Below are positions 1 to 8,251 of a DNA stretch of 55,576 nucleotides, in pieces. Under the pieces are notes generated by a model that was not told the DNA's origin, did not search any database, and saw only the letters and a list, made by a program, of their open reading frames with translations. Position 1 is the stretch's first letter. Each line of letters begins with the position of its first letter. The position numbers and the translations under genes were made by a program. The DNA comes from Paenarthrobacter nitroguajacolicus (GTDB lineage Bacteria > Actinomycetota > Actinomycetes > Actinomycetales > Micrococcaceae), in the NCBI RefSeq assembly GCF_029952445.1, contig NZ_JAQPPK010000031.1, positions 1 to 55,576 on the forward strand, written 5' to 3'.

Positions 1-47
1 CCGCGAGCCCATCAGCGGCGGCCGAGTCAACAGGGTATAAGAGACAG
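1..47 (+). other. Nextera read-1 adapter remnant (not biological)
   Basis: The 13 bases GTATAAGAGACAG at 35-47 are the end of the Tn5 mosaic end used in Nextera libraries. Aligning 15-47 without gaps to the 33-base Nextera read-1 adapter gives 25 matches by eye. The bases before it are probably degraded P5 or index sequence. True genomic sequence starts at about 48. Confidence 0.9.
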
Positions 48-1327
48 GTGGCAGCCGAGACCCCCGCGGCTGAAAGCCGCACACGGGAGCGGGGTGCATG
101 GGCGGCCGCAGACCTCGCCGAAGCGACGTGGGGCCTTGAGGTGGCCAGGTGGGGCCGTGCAGCCGGCTCGGGAGTTTCCGGCACTGATGCCCCCGCCGCA
201 ACGGCAACACCGGCATCAACGGCATCCGCATCCATGGCTGCAGCATTCTCCGCGCCCAATCCCGCCAGTGCGGCACCCAGGCAGATCGAGGACTTGGGAT
301 CGGCGTCGACGGCGATCGGCCGGTCAAGTTCCACCGAAATCAGCTCAGCCACCAAGGGAATCCGTGACGAGCCACCAATCAGCAACACCGCGCTCAAGTC
401 CCCAGGCTCAACATTGATCCCGCGCAGGCTCCGCTCCAGTGCATTCACGGTTTCCCGGATGGGCGCCTCGATCAGGGCCTCGAACTCCGAACGGACCAGC
501 CGCAGTGTCCGCTGGGTTCCCGGCAGTGCGACGGCGATACTGGCCTCGCTGTCCATGGACAGGGCTTCCTTGGCTTCCCGGCATTCCCGCCGCAACCTCG
601 ACAACGCCGCCCTGCTCTCCGGGGCATCCGGATCGAGCCCGTCCAAGGCATCATCGAGGTGGCCCATCACGTGACGCAGGACGGCGGCGTCAAAATCGGC
701 GCCGCCAAGTGTTTCTATGCCGTCCGGACGGCCCAGGAGTTCGAAAGTCCCGGCTCCCGCTTTGCGCAGCACCGCGGTATCAAAGGTGCCGCCACCGAGG
801 TCGTACACGGCAATGGTGCTGCCGTCCTCCACCCGGGTTTGGGCGGCATAGTGCAGGGCAGCGGCCACTGGTTCGCTGATCAGGGTGACGTCCTGCAACC
901 CGGCCATGTTCAGCGCGGCCAGGACCGTGGATGTTCGGTGTCCGCCCCAAGCGGCGGGATGGGTCATGATGATCGACGACGGCGAACCCCCCTCGCGCTC
1001 TTCGGCCCGGTCCACGACCCATCGGGCCATGGCTGCGTAGACGTCCTCCGGCGCCAGCCAGCTCCCGCCCACGGCAAGCGGAACGGAGTCACCAATGCGG
1101 CGTTTGAACTCCCTGACCATCCGGCCGGGATCATCCAGGCCCCGGCGCTCAGCGGCCTCCCCCACCAATATCCGGCCGTCATCTGCGTAGAAAAGCACAG
1201 AGGGCACAGCACTTCCGTGGAGCCCCAAAGGAAGGATTTCAGGCGTGGGTGCGGAGCTCCGGGAAGGCTTGATCAGAGCTGCGGCTGTGTAACTTGTCCC
1301 GACATCGATGGCGAGAACATAGCTCAT
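48..1327 (-). CDS. Hsp70-family (DnaK-like) ATPase, C-terminus cut off by contig end
   Basis: About 426 codons are present, with no stop before the contig edge. The ATG at 1327 has GAGGT just upstream on the minus strand, and a TTGACA hexamer at 1440-1445 could be its -35 box. The protein opens with the Hsp70/actin ATPase phosphate-1 loop (AIDVGTSYTAA, residues 6-16). Further in come EPVAAALHYA, the phosphate-2 motif DLGGGTFD and the adenosine motif IGGSSRIPLV. The sequence then turns Ala/Pro/Arg-rich, which suits a linker after an isolated ATPase domain; Actinobacteria have many such Hsp70-like proteins that are not the main DnaK. No dnaJ or grpE is adjacent. The last 40 or so residues lie close to the adapter and may be affected by sequencing error. 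Confidence 0.85.
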
Positions 1328-1503
1328 GGGTACCTCGAAAGTTCACATGGCATGACGCAAGCGAGCGGCTTCACTGGCGGGTCCTGAACAAGTTAGCACC
1401 TGCCACGGACCGGCAAAAGACCTAATTGCTCAACCGAATTGTCAATTTCCGGAAGTCGCCATGACTGTTGAGGTAAAGCTCCTGCTCACGGCAGGAATGG
1501 GTC

Positions 1504-2571
1504 CTAGAGACCGGAGTAGGAATGCAGGCCGTTGAAAACCGTATTCACGAGTGTGAAGTTGATGATCACGCAGGCATAGCCAACGATCGACAACCAGGCT
1601 GCACGGGTTCCCGTCCATCCGCGCGTGGCACGGGCGTGCAGGTAGCCTGCGTAGACAACCCAGATCACGAAGGTCCAGACTTCCTTCGGGTCCCAGCCCC
1701 AGAAACGGCCCCAGGCCTTCTCCGCCCAGATGGCACCGAACATGAGCGTGAACGTCCAACCGATGAAGGCGATCGCGTTGATGCGGTAGGAGAGGTTTTC
1801 CAGGCTCAGCGCGTTCGGAACCACCCGCATGAAAGCAAGGTTGTCCTTGCGGCCGGCGGCCAGGTTCTTCTGCCGGTAGGACTGCAGCAGTTGCAGAACC
1901 GACATCGCGAAGGTCAGGGTGAACAAGGCAGATGACAGTACGGCAATGGAAACGTGGATGATCAGCCAGTAGCTTTGCAGCGCAGGAACCAAGTGGCCAA
2001 CCGGGGTCCAGAAGGATACAGACGCGGCCACCAGCATGATGATCGCCAGGCCCAGCACGAACGTGCCCAGGAACCTCAGGTCGCGGCGGATCAGCGTAAT
2101 CAGGAAGACGGCCACGGCAACGAAGGCGCCCGTGGTGAGGAACTCGTACATGTTGCCCCACGGCACGCGGCCGGCACCCAGCGCGCGGGTGACCACGCCG
2201 GCGCCGTGAATCAGCACGCCCAGGACGGTCAGCGCTACTGCAACACGGGCCGCGGCGCGGCGTTCACCGGCGTACTTCATGTCGCCTGCAGCGGTGCCAC
2301 CCTCAACGGTGAGGCCCGACGTCGGGCGCTCGGCGCGGCCGGCCGGCCCACCGGCGTCGGGACCTGACAGCGCAGCTCCAACGCGACCGGCGGCGACAGC
2401 CACCTTCTCGCTGGTGGAACTGGCTGCGGCCTTGAGATCAACCGCCTGGAAAGTCTTGCTGCTCTTCGCCAGGTCCCAGGCAAAGGCGATGAACGCCACG
2501 GTGTACGTGCCGGCGGCCAACAGCATGAACAGCTCGCTGTACTGGCCCAGGGTTTCGTTGATGGCTGGCAT
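1504..2571 (-). CDS. ccsB: Cytochrome c biogenesis protein CcsB/CcsA (heme handling, System II)
   Basis: This is a 355-residue multi-pass membrane protein of the CcsA/CcmC heme-handling superfamily. With ResB it exports heme and ligates it to apocytochrome c outside the membrane. The tryptophan-rich signature WGRFWGWDPKEVW lies at about residues 287-299, and histidines near 122 and 206 are candidate heme ligands. Hydrophobic segments fill residues 10-32 and 108-345. An Ala/Gly-rich cytoplasmic insert occupies about residues 45-105. The start chosen is the ATG at 2571, which overlaps the resB stop as TAATG and so implies translational coupling; an upstream in-frame ATG at 2652 would overlap resB by 82 bases. 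It is the last gene of the five-gene operon starting at 6327. Confidence 0.95.
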   Translation of the reverse strand: MPAINETLGQYSELFMLLAAGTYTVAFIAFAWDLAKSSKTFQAVDLKAAASSTSEKVAVAAGRVGAALSGPDAGGPAGRAERPTSGLTVEGGTAAGDMKYAGERRAAARVAVALTVLGVLIHGAGVVTRALGAGRVPWGNMYEFLTTGAFVAVAVFLITLIRRDLRFLGTFVLGLAIIMLVAASVSFWTPVGHLVPALQSYWLIIHVSIAVLSSALFTLTFAMSVLQLLQSYRQKNLAAGRKDNLAFMRVVPNALSLENLSYRINAIAFIGWTFTLMFGAIWAEKAWGRFWGWDPKEVWTFVIWVVYAGYLHARATRGWTGTRAAWLSIVGYACVIINFTLVNTVFNGLHSYSGL

Positions 2572-4289
2572 TACTGGTCCTTCGAGGTTGAGGAAGAGAC
2601 GGTTGGTGATGCGGGGGGTTCCGGTGATGACGGGGGTTCCGGGAGGTTCCATTCGCGGGTAAGGATCTCACGCAGTGCTGCTGCTTCGCCGGCCAGGCGG
2701 TGGTCCTCACCGCGTGCCAGCAGGCCGTACTCCACCATGGTGCGCCCGTCCTCATGGGTTCCGGTGCGGACCCAGACACGGCGCCGGTTGACGTACAGGG
2801 AAACCATGAGGCCGGCCACCGCCAGGAGGCCGAAAATGAGGGCGTAAAGCTGGCCCGGGTTGTGGTGGATGTCCACCCCGATGTACTTCTTGACGCTGTC
2901 GAAGGTAATGCTGCCCTTGCCTTCGGGCAGCGTGGCGGTCTGGCCCAAGCCCAGCACGATGCCGCCCGCTTCGAGCTTCCGCCCGTTCAGCTGGTTGAGG
3001 TTGCTGACGTCCAACTCGAAGACGTTTTGCGGCGTTCCCGCGTCCAGGCCCAGATCGCCGTAGTAGGAATCCAGGTTCAATTGCGGGTTGGCCAAAGCCG
3101 GGTCGGCGCTGAAGGAGATTCCTTGTTCCGACTCGAAGGCCGTGGGCAGGAAGAAGCCGTTGAAACCGAGCTGGTCTGGCTTGCCGTCCGGAACCTTGAT
3201 GACCACCGAGGAGTAGTAATTGGCCCCCTGGACCTTCGCCGTGACGGGTCCTTGGAAGGCCACGTTGCCGGCACCGTCGCGGACAGTGACCACGGGTGCA
3301 TAGCCGTTACCGGTGAGATACAGGCTGGTTCCGCCCAAGGAAATGGGGTCGTTGACCTTCAGCACTTCCTTCTGCTCGGGTGCGCCCGGGTTTTCCTTGG
3401 TAGTGACCTCGGCCGTGTAGTCGATTGGCTGGCCGGTCTTCTTGGGCGACTCCCGGTCGAACGTCGCTTGGAACTTGTCCAAACGGACCGAGTACGGCTG
3501 CAGCGAGCTGCTTTGGAAGTTGGTTCCCGGCGTGAATTGGTCGTAGCCCACCAGAGTGTTCACGAAGGTTTCGCCTTCCACCAGGATGCGCTGGCCGCTG
3601 TAGCCGAAGAGGCCGCCAATGGCCACGGACACCAGAACGCCGATCAGCGAGGTGTGGAAGACCAGGTTGCCTACTTCCTTCAGGAAGCCGCGCTCGGCAC
3701 CCAAGGACGGCAGGGCGCCGTCGACGTCCCGTACTTCAACGCGGTAGCCGCGCTTCTTGAGCAGCCCGGCGGCATCGTTGATGGCTTTCGACGCCGGGAT
3801 CCCGGCGTCGGCGGGCAGCGCGAGGGTGCCGTACTCGGGAAGGCGCGAAAGGCGCTTGGGGGTCCGCGGAGGCTGCGACTTCATGGCCTTGTAGTGCGCG
3901 ATGGCGCGAGGGGTGACGCAGCCAATCAGGGAGATGAACAGCAGGATGTAGATGGCCGAGAACCAGGCCGACGAGTAGACGTCGAACATCTGAAGCGCGT
4001 CCAGGAACGGCCCGCTTGCAGGGTTGTTCTTGATCCACTCCGTGACGGTGACGGGGTTCGCGGCGCGCTGGGGAAACAGCGAACCCGGCACCGCACCCAC
4101 AGCCAGCAGGAGCAGCAGGAACAGTGCGGTACGCATGCTGGTCAGCTGGGTCCATGCCCACCGGAGCATGCCTTTGAGGCCGAGGACGGGTACCGCAGCC
4201 TCGGACTTGGCCTGCTGGAGTTTTCCTTCCGCCGCATTGTTGCTCTCAGCGGATGGTGACTTCTTCTTGGCTTTCACGGACTCGCTCAT
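2571..4289 (-). CDS. resB: ResB-like cytochrome c biogenesis protein
   Basis: This 572-residue protein is the System II partner of CcsB in heme delivery and apocytochrome c assembly. A charged N-terminal tail of about 45 residues, rich in Lys, Ser and Ala, precedes the first membrane helix (ALFLLLLLAVGAVPGSLFPQ, about residues 55-74). Two more helices follow, then the large extracytoplasmic domain, a last helix (ALIFGLLAVAGLMVSLYVN) and a cytoplasmic tail ending in Pro/Ser-rich sequence. The start is the ATG at 4289, overlapping the ccdA stop as ATGA. The frame stays open further upstream, but that part lies inside ccdA. Order and overlaps match the mycobacterial Rv0526-Rv0529 operon. Confidence 0.95.
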   Translation of the reverse strand: MSESVKAKKKSPSAESNNAAEGKLQQAKSEAAVPVLGLKGMLRWAWTQLTSMRTALFLLLLLAVGAVPGSLFPQRAANPVTVTEWIKNNPASGPFLDALQMFDVYSSAWFSAIYILLFISLIGCVTPRAIAHYKAMKSQPPRTPKRLSRLPEYGTLALPADAGIPASKAINDAAGLLKKRGYRVEVRDVDGALPSLGAERGFLKEVGNLVFHTSLIGVLVSVAIGGLFGYSGQRILVEGETFVNTLVGYDQFTPGTNFQSSSLQPYSVRLDKFQATFDRESPKKTGQPIDYTAEVTTKENPGAPEQKEVLKVNDPISLGGTSLYLTGNGYAPVVTVRDGAGNVAFQGPVTAKVQGANYYSSVVIKVPDGKPDQLGFNGFFLPTAFESEQGISFSADPALANPQLNLDSYYGDLGLDAGTPQNVFELDVSNLNQLNGRKLEAGGIVLGLGQTATLPEGKGSITFDSVKKYIGVDIHHNPGQLYALIFGLLAVAGLMVSLYVNRRRVWVRTGTHEDGRTMVEYGLLARGEDHRLAGEAAALREILTREWNLPEPPSSPEPPASPTVSSSTSKDQ

Positions 4290-5044
4290 CAGATTGGCAA
4301 CTTCACGTCGTTTTGGAACCAGTACTGCAACTCGGTCACCCAATGGCCCCACACACCGGTGGCCATCAGGATGCCGAGCAAAATCAGGATGCCTCCGCCG
4401 ATCCGCTGGATGGCCAGCCGGTGCTTGCGGAAGAACGTCATCACGCCCATGCCGCGGCGGACAGCCAAGGCGATCAGGAGGAACGGGATGCCCAGCCCAA
4501 GGCTGTAGATGAAAGCCAGGAGGGCGCCCTTTGCTGCAGAGGAACCACCGGAGAGGCTCAGCAACTGTACCGCGGAGTACGTCGGCCCAATGCAGGGTGC
4601 CCAGCCCAGCCCGAAAGTGAGCCCCAGAAGCGGTGCACCCCACAGGCCGGCCGGTGGCTTCGCGTGGATCTTGGCGTCACGCTGCAACCAGCCGAAACCG
4701 CCCATGAACACGACGCCCATAACGATCACCAGAACGCCCAGCAACTGCGTGATCCAAGCATTCTGCGGGCCGGTCAGGAGAGTTCCAAGCTGTCCGAAAG
4801 CACCGCCCAGGAGCACGAAGATCACCGAGAAACCGAGGACAAACAGCCCGATCCCCGCCAGCATGCGGCCGCGCCGCTGCTTTTGAAGGTCGACGCCGGT
4901 CAGTCCGGTCACGTAGCCGAGGTAGCCAGGGACCAGGGGCAGCACGCACGGCGACAGGAACGAGACCAGGCCGGCCAGCAAGGCAACCGGCACGGCCAGC
5001 AGCAAGGAACCGTTCAGGATCGTCTCGGCGAAAGGACTGTTCAC
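4289..5044 (-). CDS. ccdA: CcdA thiol-disulfide transmembrane reductase
   Basis: A 251-residue polytopic protein of the CcdA/DsbD transmembrane family. It carries electrons from cytoplasmic thioredoxin across the membrane to TlpA/ResA-type proteins that keep the apocytochrome c CXXCH cysteines reduced. The two redox cysteines are visible: Cys33 in LSPCVLPLVPGY and Cys151 in GLGWAPCIGP. About six helices are predicted. The stop overlaps the resB start by four bases (ATGA), and the tlpA stop lies five bases upstream. These spacings place it firmly in the operon. Confidence 0.96.
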   Translation of the reverse strand: MNSPFAETILNGSLLLAVPVALLAGLVSFLSPCVLPLVPGYLGYVTGLTGVDLQKQRRGRMLAGIGLFVLGFSVIFVLLGGAFGQLGTLLTGPQNAWITQLLGVLVIVMGVVFMGGFGWLQRDAKIHAKPPAGLWGAPLLGLTFGLGWAPCIGPTYSAVQLLSLSGGSSAAKGALLAFIYSLGLGIPFLLIALAVRRGMGVMTFFRKHRLAIQRIGGGILILLGILMATGVWGHWVTELQYWFQNDVKLPI

Positions 5045-5049
5045 GGCGA

Positions 5050-5655
5050 CTACTCGGCCACGGCAGCGGTGATGAGGGCCTTCAAAGTGCCCTTCTCGAT
5101 CTCGCCGAGCACGCGGGAGGCAACTTTGCCTGCCTTGTCCAGGACCAGCGTTGTGGGGACAGCGCCCGGCGGGACCATGCCGGACACGGACAGGAGCACG
5201 GACCCGTCCTTGTCGTTGAAGCTCGGGTAGGTGAGGTTGAAGGTCTTGTCGAAGGCTTCGGCGGTGGCTTTCTCGTCACGCAGGTTCACGCCAAAGAACT
5301 GGACGCCCTGGTCCTTGAATTCCTGGTGCAGCGCTTCGAGTTGCGGGGCTTCGATGCGGCACGGAGCACAGGCGGCAAACCAGAAATTCAGGACCGTGAC
5401 CTTGCCTTGCAGGTCCTCGGGCTTGACTTCAGTGCCGTTGAAGAGCGTGCCCTTGATCGACACGGGCGCTGCGCGGTCGGCTTTGGCGAACTCCGTGACA
5501 GAGCCGTCGCCGGCAACATAGTTCTTGTTGTCGCCGGCTTTGGCCTGCTCAGCCAGGGAGTCTTTCTGCGCGCACGCGGAAAGGCCCATGGTCAGTCCGG
5601 CCAGAAGAACTCCACCGGCAGTCAAAACGCCACGACGTGAAAGGTTGTTGTCCAT
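5050..5655 (-). CDS. resA: TlpA/ResA-like membrane-anchored thioredoxin
   Basis: This 201-residue lipoprotein has an N-terminal RRG motif followed by a hydrophobic stretch and the lipobox LSAC (Cys28), so it should be anchored on the outer face of the membrane. The RR motif also resembles a Tat signal. The thioredoxin fold follows with the active site WFAACAPCR (Cys96 and Cys99). This is the extracytoplasmic reductase that receives electrons from CcdA and reduces apocytochrome c. The gene sits between the histidine phosphatase (six bases upstream) and ccdA (five bases downstream). The ResA name rests on family and context; the sequence alone cannot exclude another TlpA subfamily. Confidence 0.93.
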   Translation of the reverse strand: MDNNLSRRGVLTAGGVLLAGLTMGLSACAQKDSLAEQAKAGDNKNYVAGDGSVTEFAKADRAAPVSIKGTLFNGTEVKPEDLQGKVTVLNFWFAACAPCRIEAPQLEALHQEFKDQGVQFFGVNLRDEKATAEAFDKTFNLTYPSFNDKDGSVLLSVSGMVPPGAVPTTLVLDKAGKVASRVLGEIEKGTLKALITAAVAE

Positions 5656-5661
5656 GTTTTC

Positions 5662-6327
5662 CTAAGCCCCCGGAGTGCTGGCCGCACCGGGAAGCAGGGC
5701 GGCAGCGGGTTCGCTGTACTCAACTCGTATGATCTTGCCGTCGTCATCGAGCGTCAGGGACGTGAGCGAGGTCAGGGTGCATTCGCGTTTGCGGGGATCG
5801 TGCGCCAGGCGTCGGCCCTCGGCAGTCAGGCGCGTGGACCAAATGGGAAGCTGGTGGCTGACCAGGATCGCTTCGGCGCCGTCCCCGCCCAATTCAATCG
5901 CCTTCAAGCGTGCATCTTCCACTGCGGCCAGGACGCGGGCAGCCTGCTCCTTGTAAGGCTCGCCCCAGGACGGGCGCAACGGATTCCGGAAGTAGAGCCA
6001 ATGCTTGGGCTTCAGGAACTCGCTTTTGGTGGGATGGAGTCCCTGGAAGTGGTTCTCGGCTTCTATGATCCGGGGTTCGATGCTGATCTCAAGGTTCAGC
6101 GCTTCCGCCGTCGGCATGGCGGTTTCCTGCGCGCGGGTCAACGGCGAGGCAACAAGGTGCACGATCTTGGCACCCTCGCCAACACGGGCAACAAAGTGGT
6201 CGGCCAGCATTCGGGCCATCTCCCGGCCGCGTTCGGAGAGGTGGAATTCCGGCAGTCGACCGTAGAGGACGCCGTCGGGATTATGGACCTCGCCATGGCG
6301 AAGCAGATGGACAGTTGCTTGGGGCAT
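5662..6327 (-). CDS. Histidine phosphatase (phosphoglycerate mutase-like)
   Basis: A 221-residue protein of the histidine phosphatase superfamily. The phospho-accepting RHGE motif is at residues 10-13, with the partner histidine in ILVSHQLP. It heads the cytochrome c biogenesis operon. The same gene order, phosphoglycerate-mutase-like gene, TlpA, CcdA, ResB, CcsA, occurs at Rv0525-Rv0529 of Mycobacterium tuberculosis, so the link is old, though the substrate is unknown. It is divergent from yceI across about 206 bases. Confidence 0.9.
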   Translation of the reverse strand: MPQATVHLLRHGEVHNPDGVLYGRLPEFHLSERGREMARMLADHFVARVGEGAKIVHLVASPLTRAQETAMPTAEALNLEISIEPRIIEAENHFQGLHPTKSEFLKPKHWLYFRNPLRPSWGEPYKEQAARVLAAVEDARLKAIELGGDGAEAILVSHQLPIWSTRLTAEGRRLAHDPRKRECTLTSLTSLTLDDDGKIIRVEYSEPAAALLPGAASTPGA

Positions 6328-6425
6328 GTTTACCAGTTTCTCAAAGAAGCGGGGCGATCCGAAATCTTCTACCGCAAGTAGAACTCAAAGTTTTCCCGAA
6401 ATGTTCCGCGGAGTTGGAATAAAAG

Positions 6426-6437
6426 ATGCATATGCAT
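6426..6437. promoter_or_regulatory. 12-bp perfect palindrome in the yceI promoter region
   Basis: ATGCATATGCAT is a perfect palindrome just upstream of a TATACT hexamer (6441-6446) that could be a -10 box for yceI. It therefore lies where a repressor dimer would block the promoter. MarR-family regulators often control YceI genes through such sites, but none is encoded nearby. Function is inferred from position only. Confidence 0.4.
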
Positions 6438-6533
6438 GTTTATACTAGACACGAAGCTCGGTTGACGCTTCAAGCAATTGGTTTCAGCCGGGCAAGCACG
6501 CAGTACCTTCCACTACATATAGGAGCAACAACC

Positions 6534-7088
6534 ATGATGACCCTCCCCGCTTCCGTAACCACCGGCACCTGGACCCTCGACGCTTCCCACAGCGAAATCG
6601 GCTTCACCGTTCGCCACGCGGGCATCAGCAAGGTCCGCGGCCAGTTCAAGGATGCTGCAGCCACCCTCGAGGTCGGCGAAACCCTGACCGACTCCAAGGT
6701 CACCGCAACCATCCAGACCGCCAGCTTCGACTCCGGCGACGTCAACCGCGATGGCCACGTCAAGGGCGAAGACTTCTTCGACGTGGAGAAGTTCCCGGAG
6801 ATCACCTTCGTGTCCCGCCACGTCAAGGCCAACGGCAACAGCTTCGACCTCGTGGGCGATCTCACCATCAAGGGCGTGACCAAGGAAGTCTCCATCGAGA
6901 CCGAATTCAACGGCGTCGCAGTGGATCCGTTCGGCAACACCCGCGCGGGCGTCTCGGGCGAAACCACCATCAGCCGCAAGGAGTTCGGCCTTACCTGGAA
7001 CGCAGTCCTCGAAGCCGGTGGCGTCCTGGTCAGCGACAAGGTAGTCATCAACCTGGAACTCGCGTTCATCGCTCCGGCCGCAGCCTGA
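6534..7088 (+). CDS. YceI family protein (polyisoprenoid-binding-like lipocalin fold)
   Basis: A 184-residue protein spanning the whole YceI domain: GTWTLDASHSEIGFTVRHAG near the N-terminus, then the alternating beta pattern and the DVNRDGHVKGEDFFDVEKFP segment typical of the family. YceI proteins bind long isoprenoid lipids in a beta barrel and are linked to stress or base-induced responses; the exact role is unknown. No signal peptide is present, so it appears cytoplasmic. The ATG at 6534 has AGGAG at 6521-6525 at ideal spacing; a second ATG follows directly. An in-frame upstream ATG at 6426 falls in the presumed promoter and was not used. Confidence 0.92.
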   Translation: MMTLPASVTTGTWTLDASHSEIGFTVRHAGISKVRGQFKDAAATLEVGETLTDSKVTATIQTASFDSGDVNRDGHVKGEDFFDVEKFPEITFVSRHVKANGNSFDLVGDLTIKGVTKEVSIETEFNGVAVDPFGNTRAGVSGETTISRKEFGLTWNAVLEAGGVLVSDKVVINLELAFIAPAAA

Positions 7089-7269
7089 TTCCAGAACACC
7101 CCGAACGGCGTCCCTGTTCAGCTTCGTGCTGCAGGGGCGCCGTTTCGCATCCGGCCGTTTCGCATACGCAAGAGTCACCCGGCTATTGTTCGGCAAACAC
7201 CCTGTATTTAGCTGCGAGTTAGCTCCGAATTTCCTATGCAACCTTCAACCTGCGGTCTACAGTGATGCC

Positions 7270-7968
7270 ATGAGTACCCCAGATGAAGCACCCCAGCCAC
7301 AGCAGCCCGGCGCCCAGCCACCGCAGCCAGGCAATGTTCCTCCTGCGGGCTACCAACCCCCCGCCGGCTATCAGCCTCCTGCCGGATACCAGCCACCCCA
7401 AGGCGGCACCGTTCCGCCCGGCGGTTACCAGGGGCAGCAGGGTTACCAGCCTCCCCCTGCCTACCAGCAGCCAGGGCAAGCAGCGTACACGGCGCCCACC
7501 GGCCCGAACCCCACACCGCCTGCAGGCTTGGGCTACAACGCCCCGCCGCGGAACGTTTTCGGTCTGGACTTCAGCAACATAACGCAGAGGTTCCGGGACA
7601 CCACCGGCGTTCCGAAGACACTCACCACTTCCTACTGGCTTTGGGTCGCTGCAGCGGCCCTGGGCGTCATCGCCAACTTCGCCAACATCTTCATTTACCG
7701 CGACATCTTCGGGGCGCTGGCCATCGGGACGGGGATCTTCAACTTCGTCTTCAGCCTGGTGATAGCCGCCGTCTACGTGTTCATCGCCATCCGCCTCAAA
7801 GAGGGAGCGCGCTGGGCCCGGTTGGTTCTGTCGATTTTGGGCGGATTCGCGGTTCTCTCGTTGCTCTTCCTCCTGATTACGCTCAACCTGTCATTGCTCA
7901 GTTCAGCTGCGGCAGTTGCGGCCGCAATCATGATGTGGCTCCCCGAATCACAAAAGCACTTCGTATAG
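7270..7968 (+). CDS. Membrane protein with Pro/Gln/Tyr-rich N-terminal repeats (paralog 1)
   Basis: A 232-residue protein of unknown function. Residues 1-90 or so are low-complexity and cytoplasmic-looking, built from repeats of AGYQPP and relatives (NVPPAGYQPPAGYQPP). The C-terminal half has about four hydrophobic helices, starting TTSYWLWVAAAALGVIANFA, with a conserved RLKEGARWARLVLSILGG segment between helices. The neighbour at 8252 has the same layout and the matching segment NVRKGRNWARILGTVLAA, so the two are tandem paralogs. The start is the ATG opening MSTPDEAPQP; the upstream open frame lacks this composition and a ribosome site. Confidence 0.8.
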   Translation: MSTPDEAPQPQQPGAQPPQPGNVPPAGYQPPAGYQPPAGYQPPQGGTVPPGGYQGQQGYQPPPAYQQPGQAAYTAPTGPNPTPPAGLGYNAPPRNVFGLDFSNITQRFRDTTGVPKTLTTSYWLWVAAAALGVIANFANIFIYRDIFGALAIGTGIFNFVFSLVIAAVYVFIAIRLKEGARWARLVLSILGGFAVLSLLFLLITLNLSLLSSAAAVAAAIMMWLPESQKHFV

Positions 7969-8009
7969 GCAGGTCCTGAACCCAGGCAGGCAGGTCCTGA
8001 ACCCAGGCA
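7968..8009 (+). repeat. 21-bp tandem duplication at the 3' end of paralog 1
   Basis: A 21-base unit beginning GGCAGGTCCTGAACCCAG occurs twice head to tail (7968-7988 and 7989-8009), and shorter TTCCTGAACC derivatives follow to about 8038. The first copy starts on the last base of the stop codon. Non-coding. Confidence 0.85.
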
Positions 8010-8037
8010 GTTCCTGAACCGAGTCCCTTCCTGAACC

Positions 8038-8077
8038 GAAGGCCGTGGCCGATCCCCCAAGGATTCCCACGGCCTTC
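8038..8077. terminator. Hairpin between the two paralogs
   Basis: GAAGGCCGTGG (8038-8048) pairs perfectly with CCACGGCCTTC (8067-8077) around an 18-base loop. The 11-bp GC-rich stem after the gene ending at 7968 suits a terminator, but there is no clear T-run. Confidence 0.5.
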
Positions 8078-8251
8078 ATCATGTAGAAGTACGCCAACAT
8101 GATGATTTTCCCTGCCCACTTGAATTTCCTGCGCGTGGTATGCAGTGGCGCCGGACGCTGGGGGTACGGTGGAATCAGAACCACGCTGGGGGCAGGGTCA
8201 CTTTGCTGATCCCGGCGGCCGTACCTGCAGTCGAACAAGCAAAGGAATGCC

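Noticed and set aside
964..1212. Short minus-strand frames within 472-1212 as small genes
   Set aside because: They are out-of-frame with the continuous Hsp70-like reading frame that runs from 1327 to the contig edge.
2700..4259. 519-codon plus-strand frame opposite resB
   Set aside because: Antisense shadow; the composition is that of reversed codons and resB/ccdA/tlpA coupling is unmistakable.
6426..6533. Upstream ATG at 6426 as the yceI start
   Set aside because: It lies in the palindrome and promoter-like sequence; the ATG at 6534 has an AGGAG and matches the family N-terminus.
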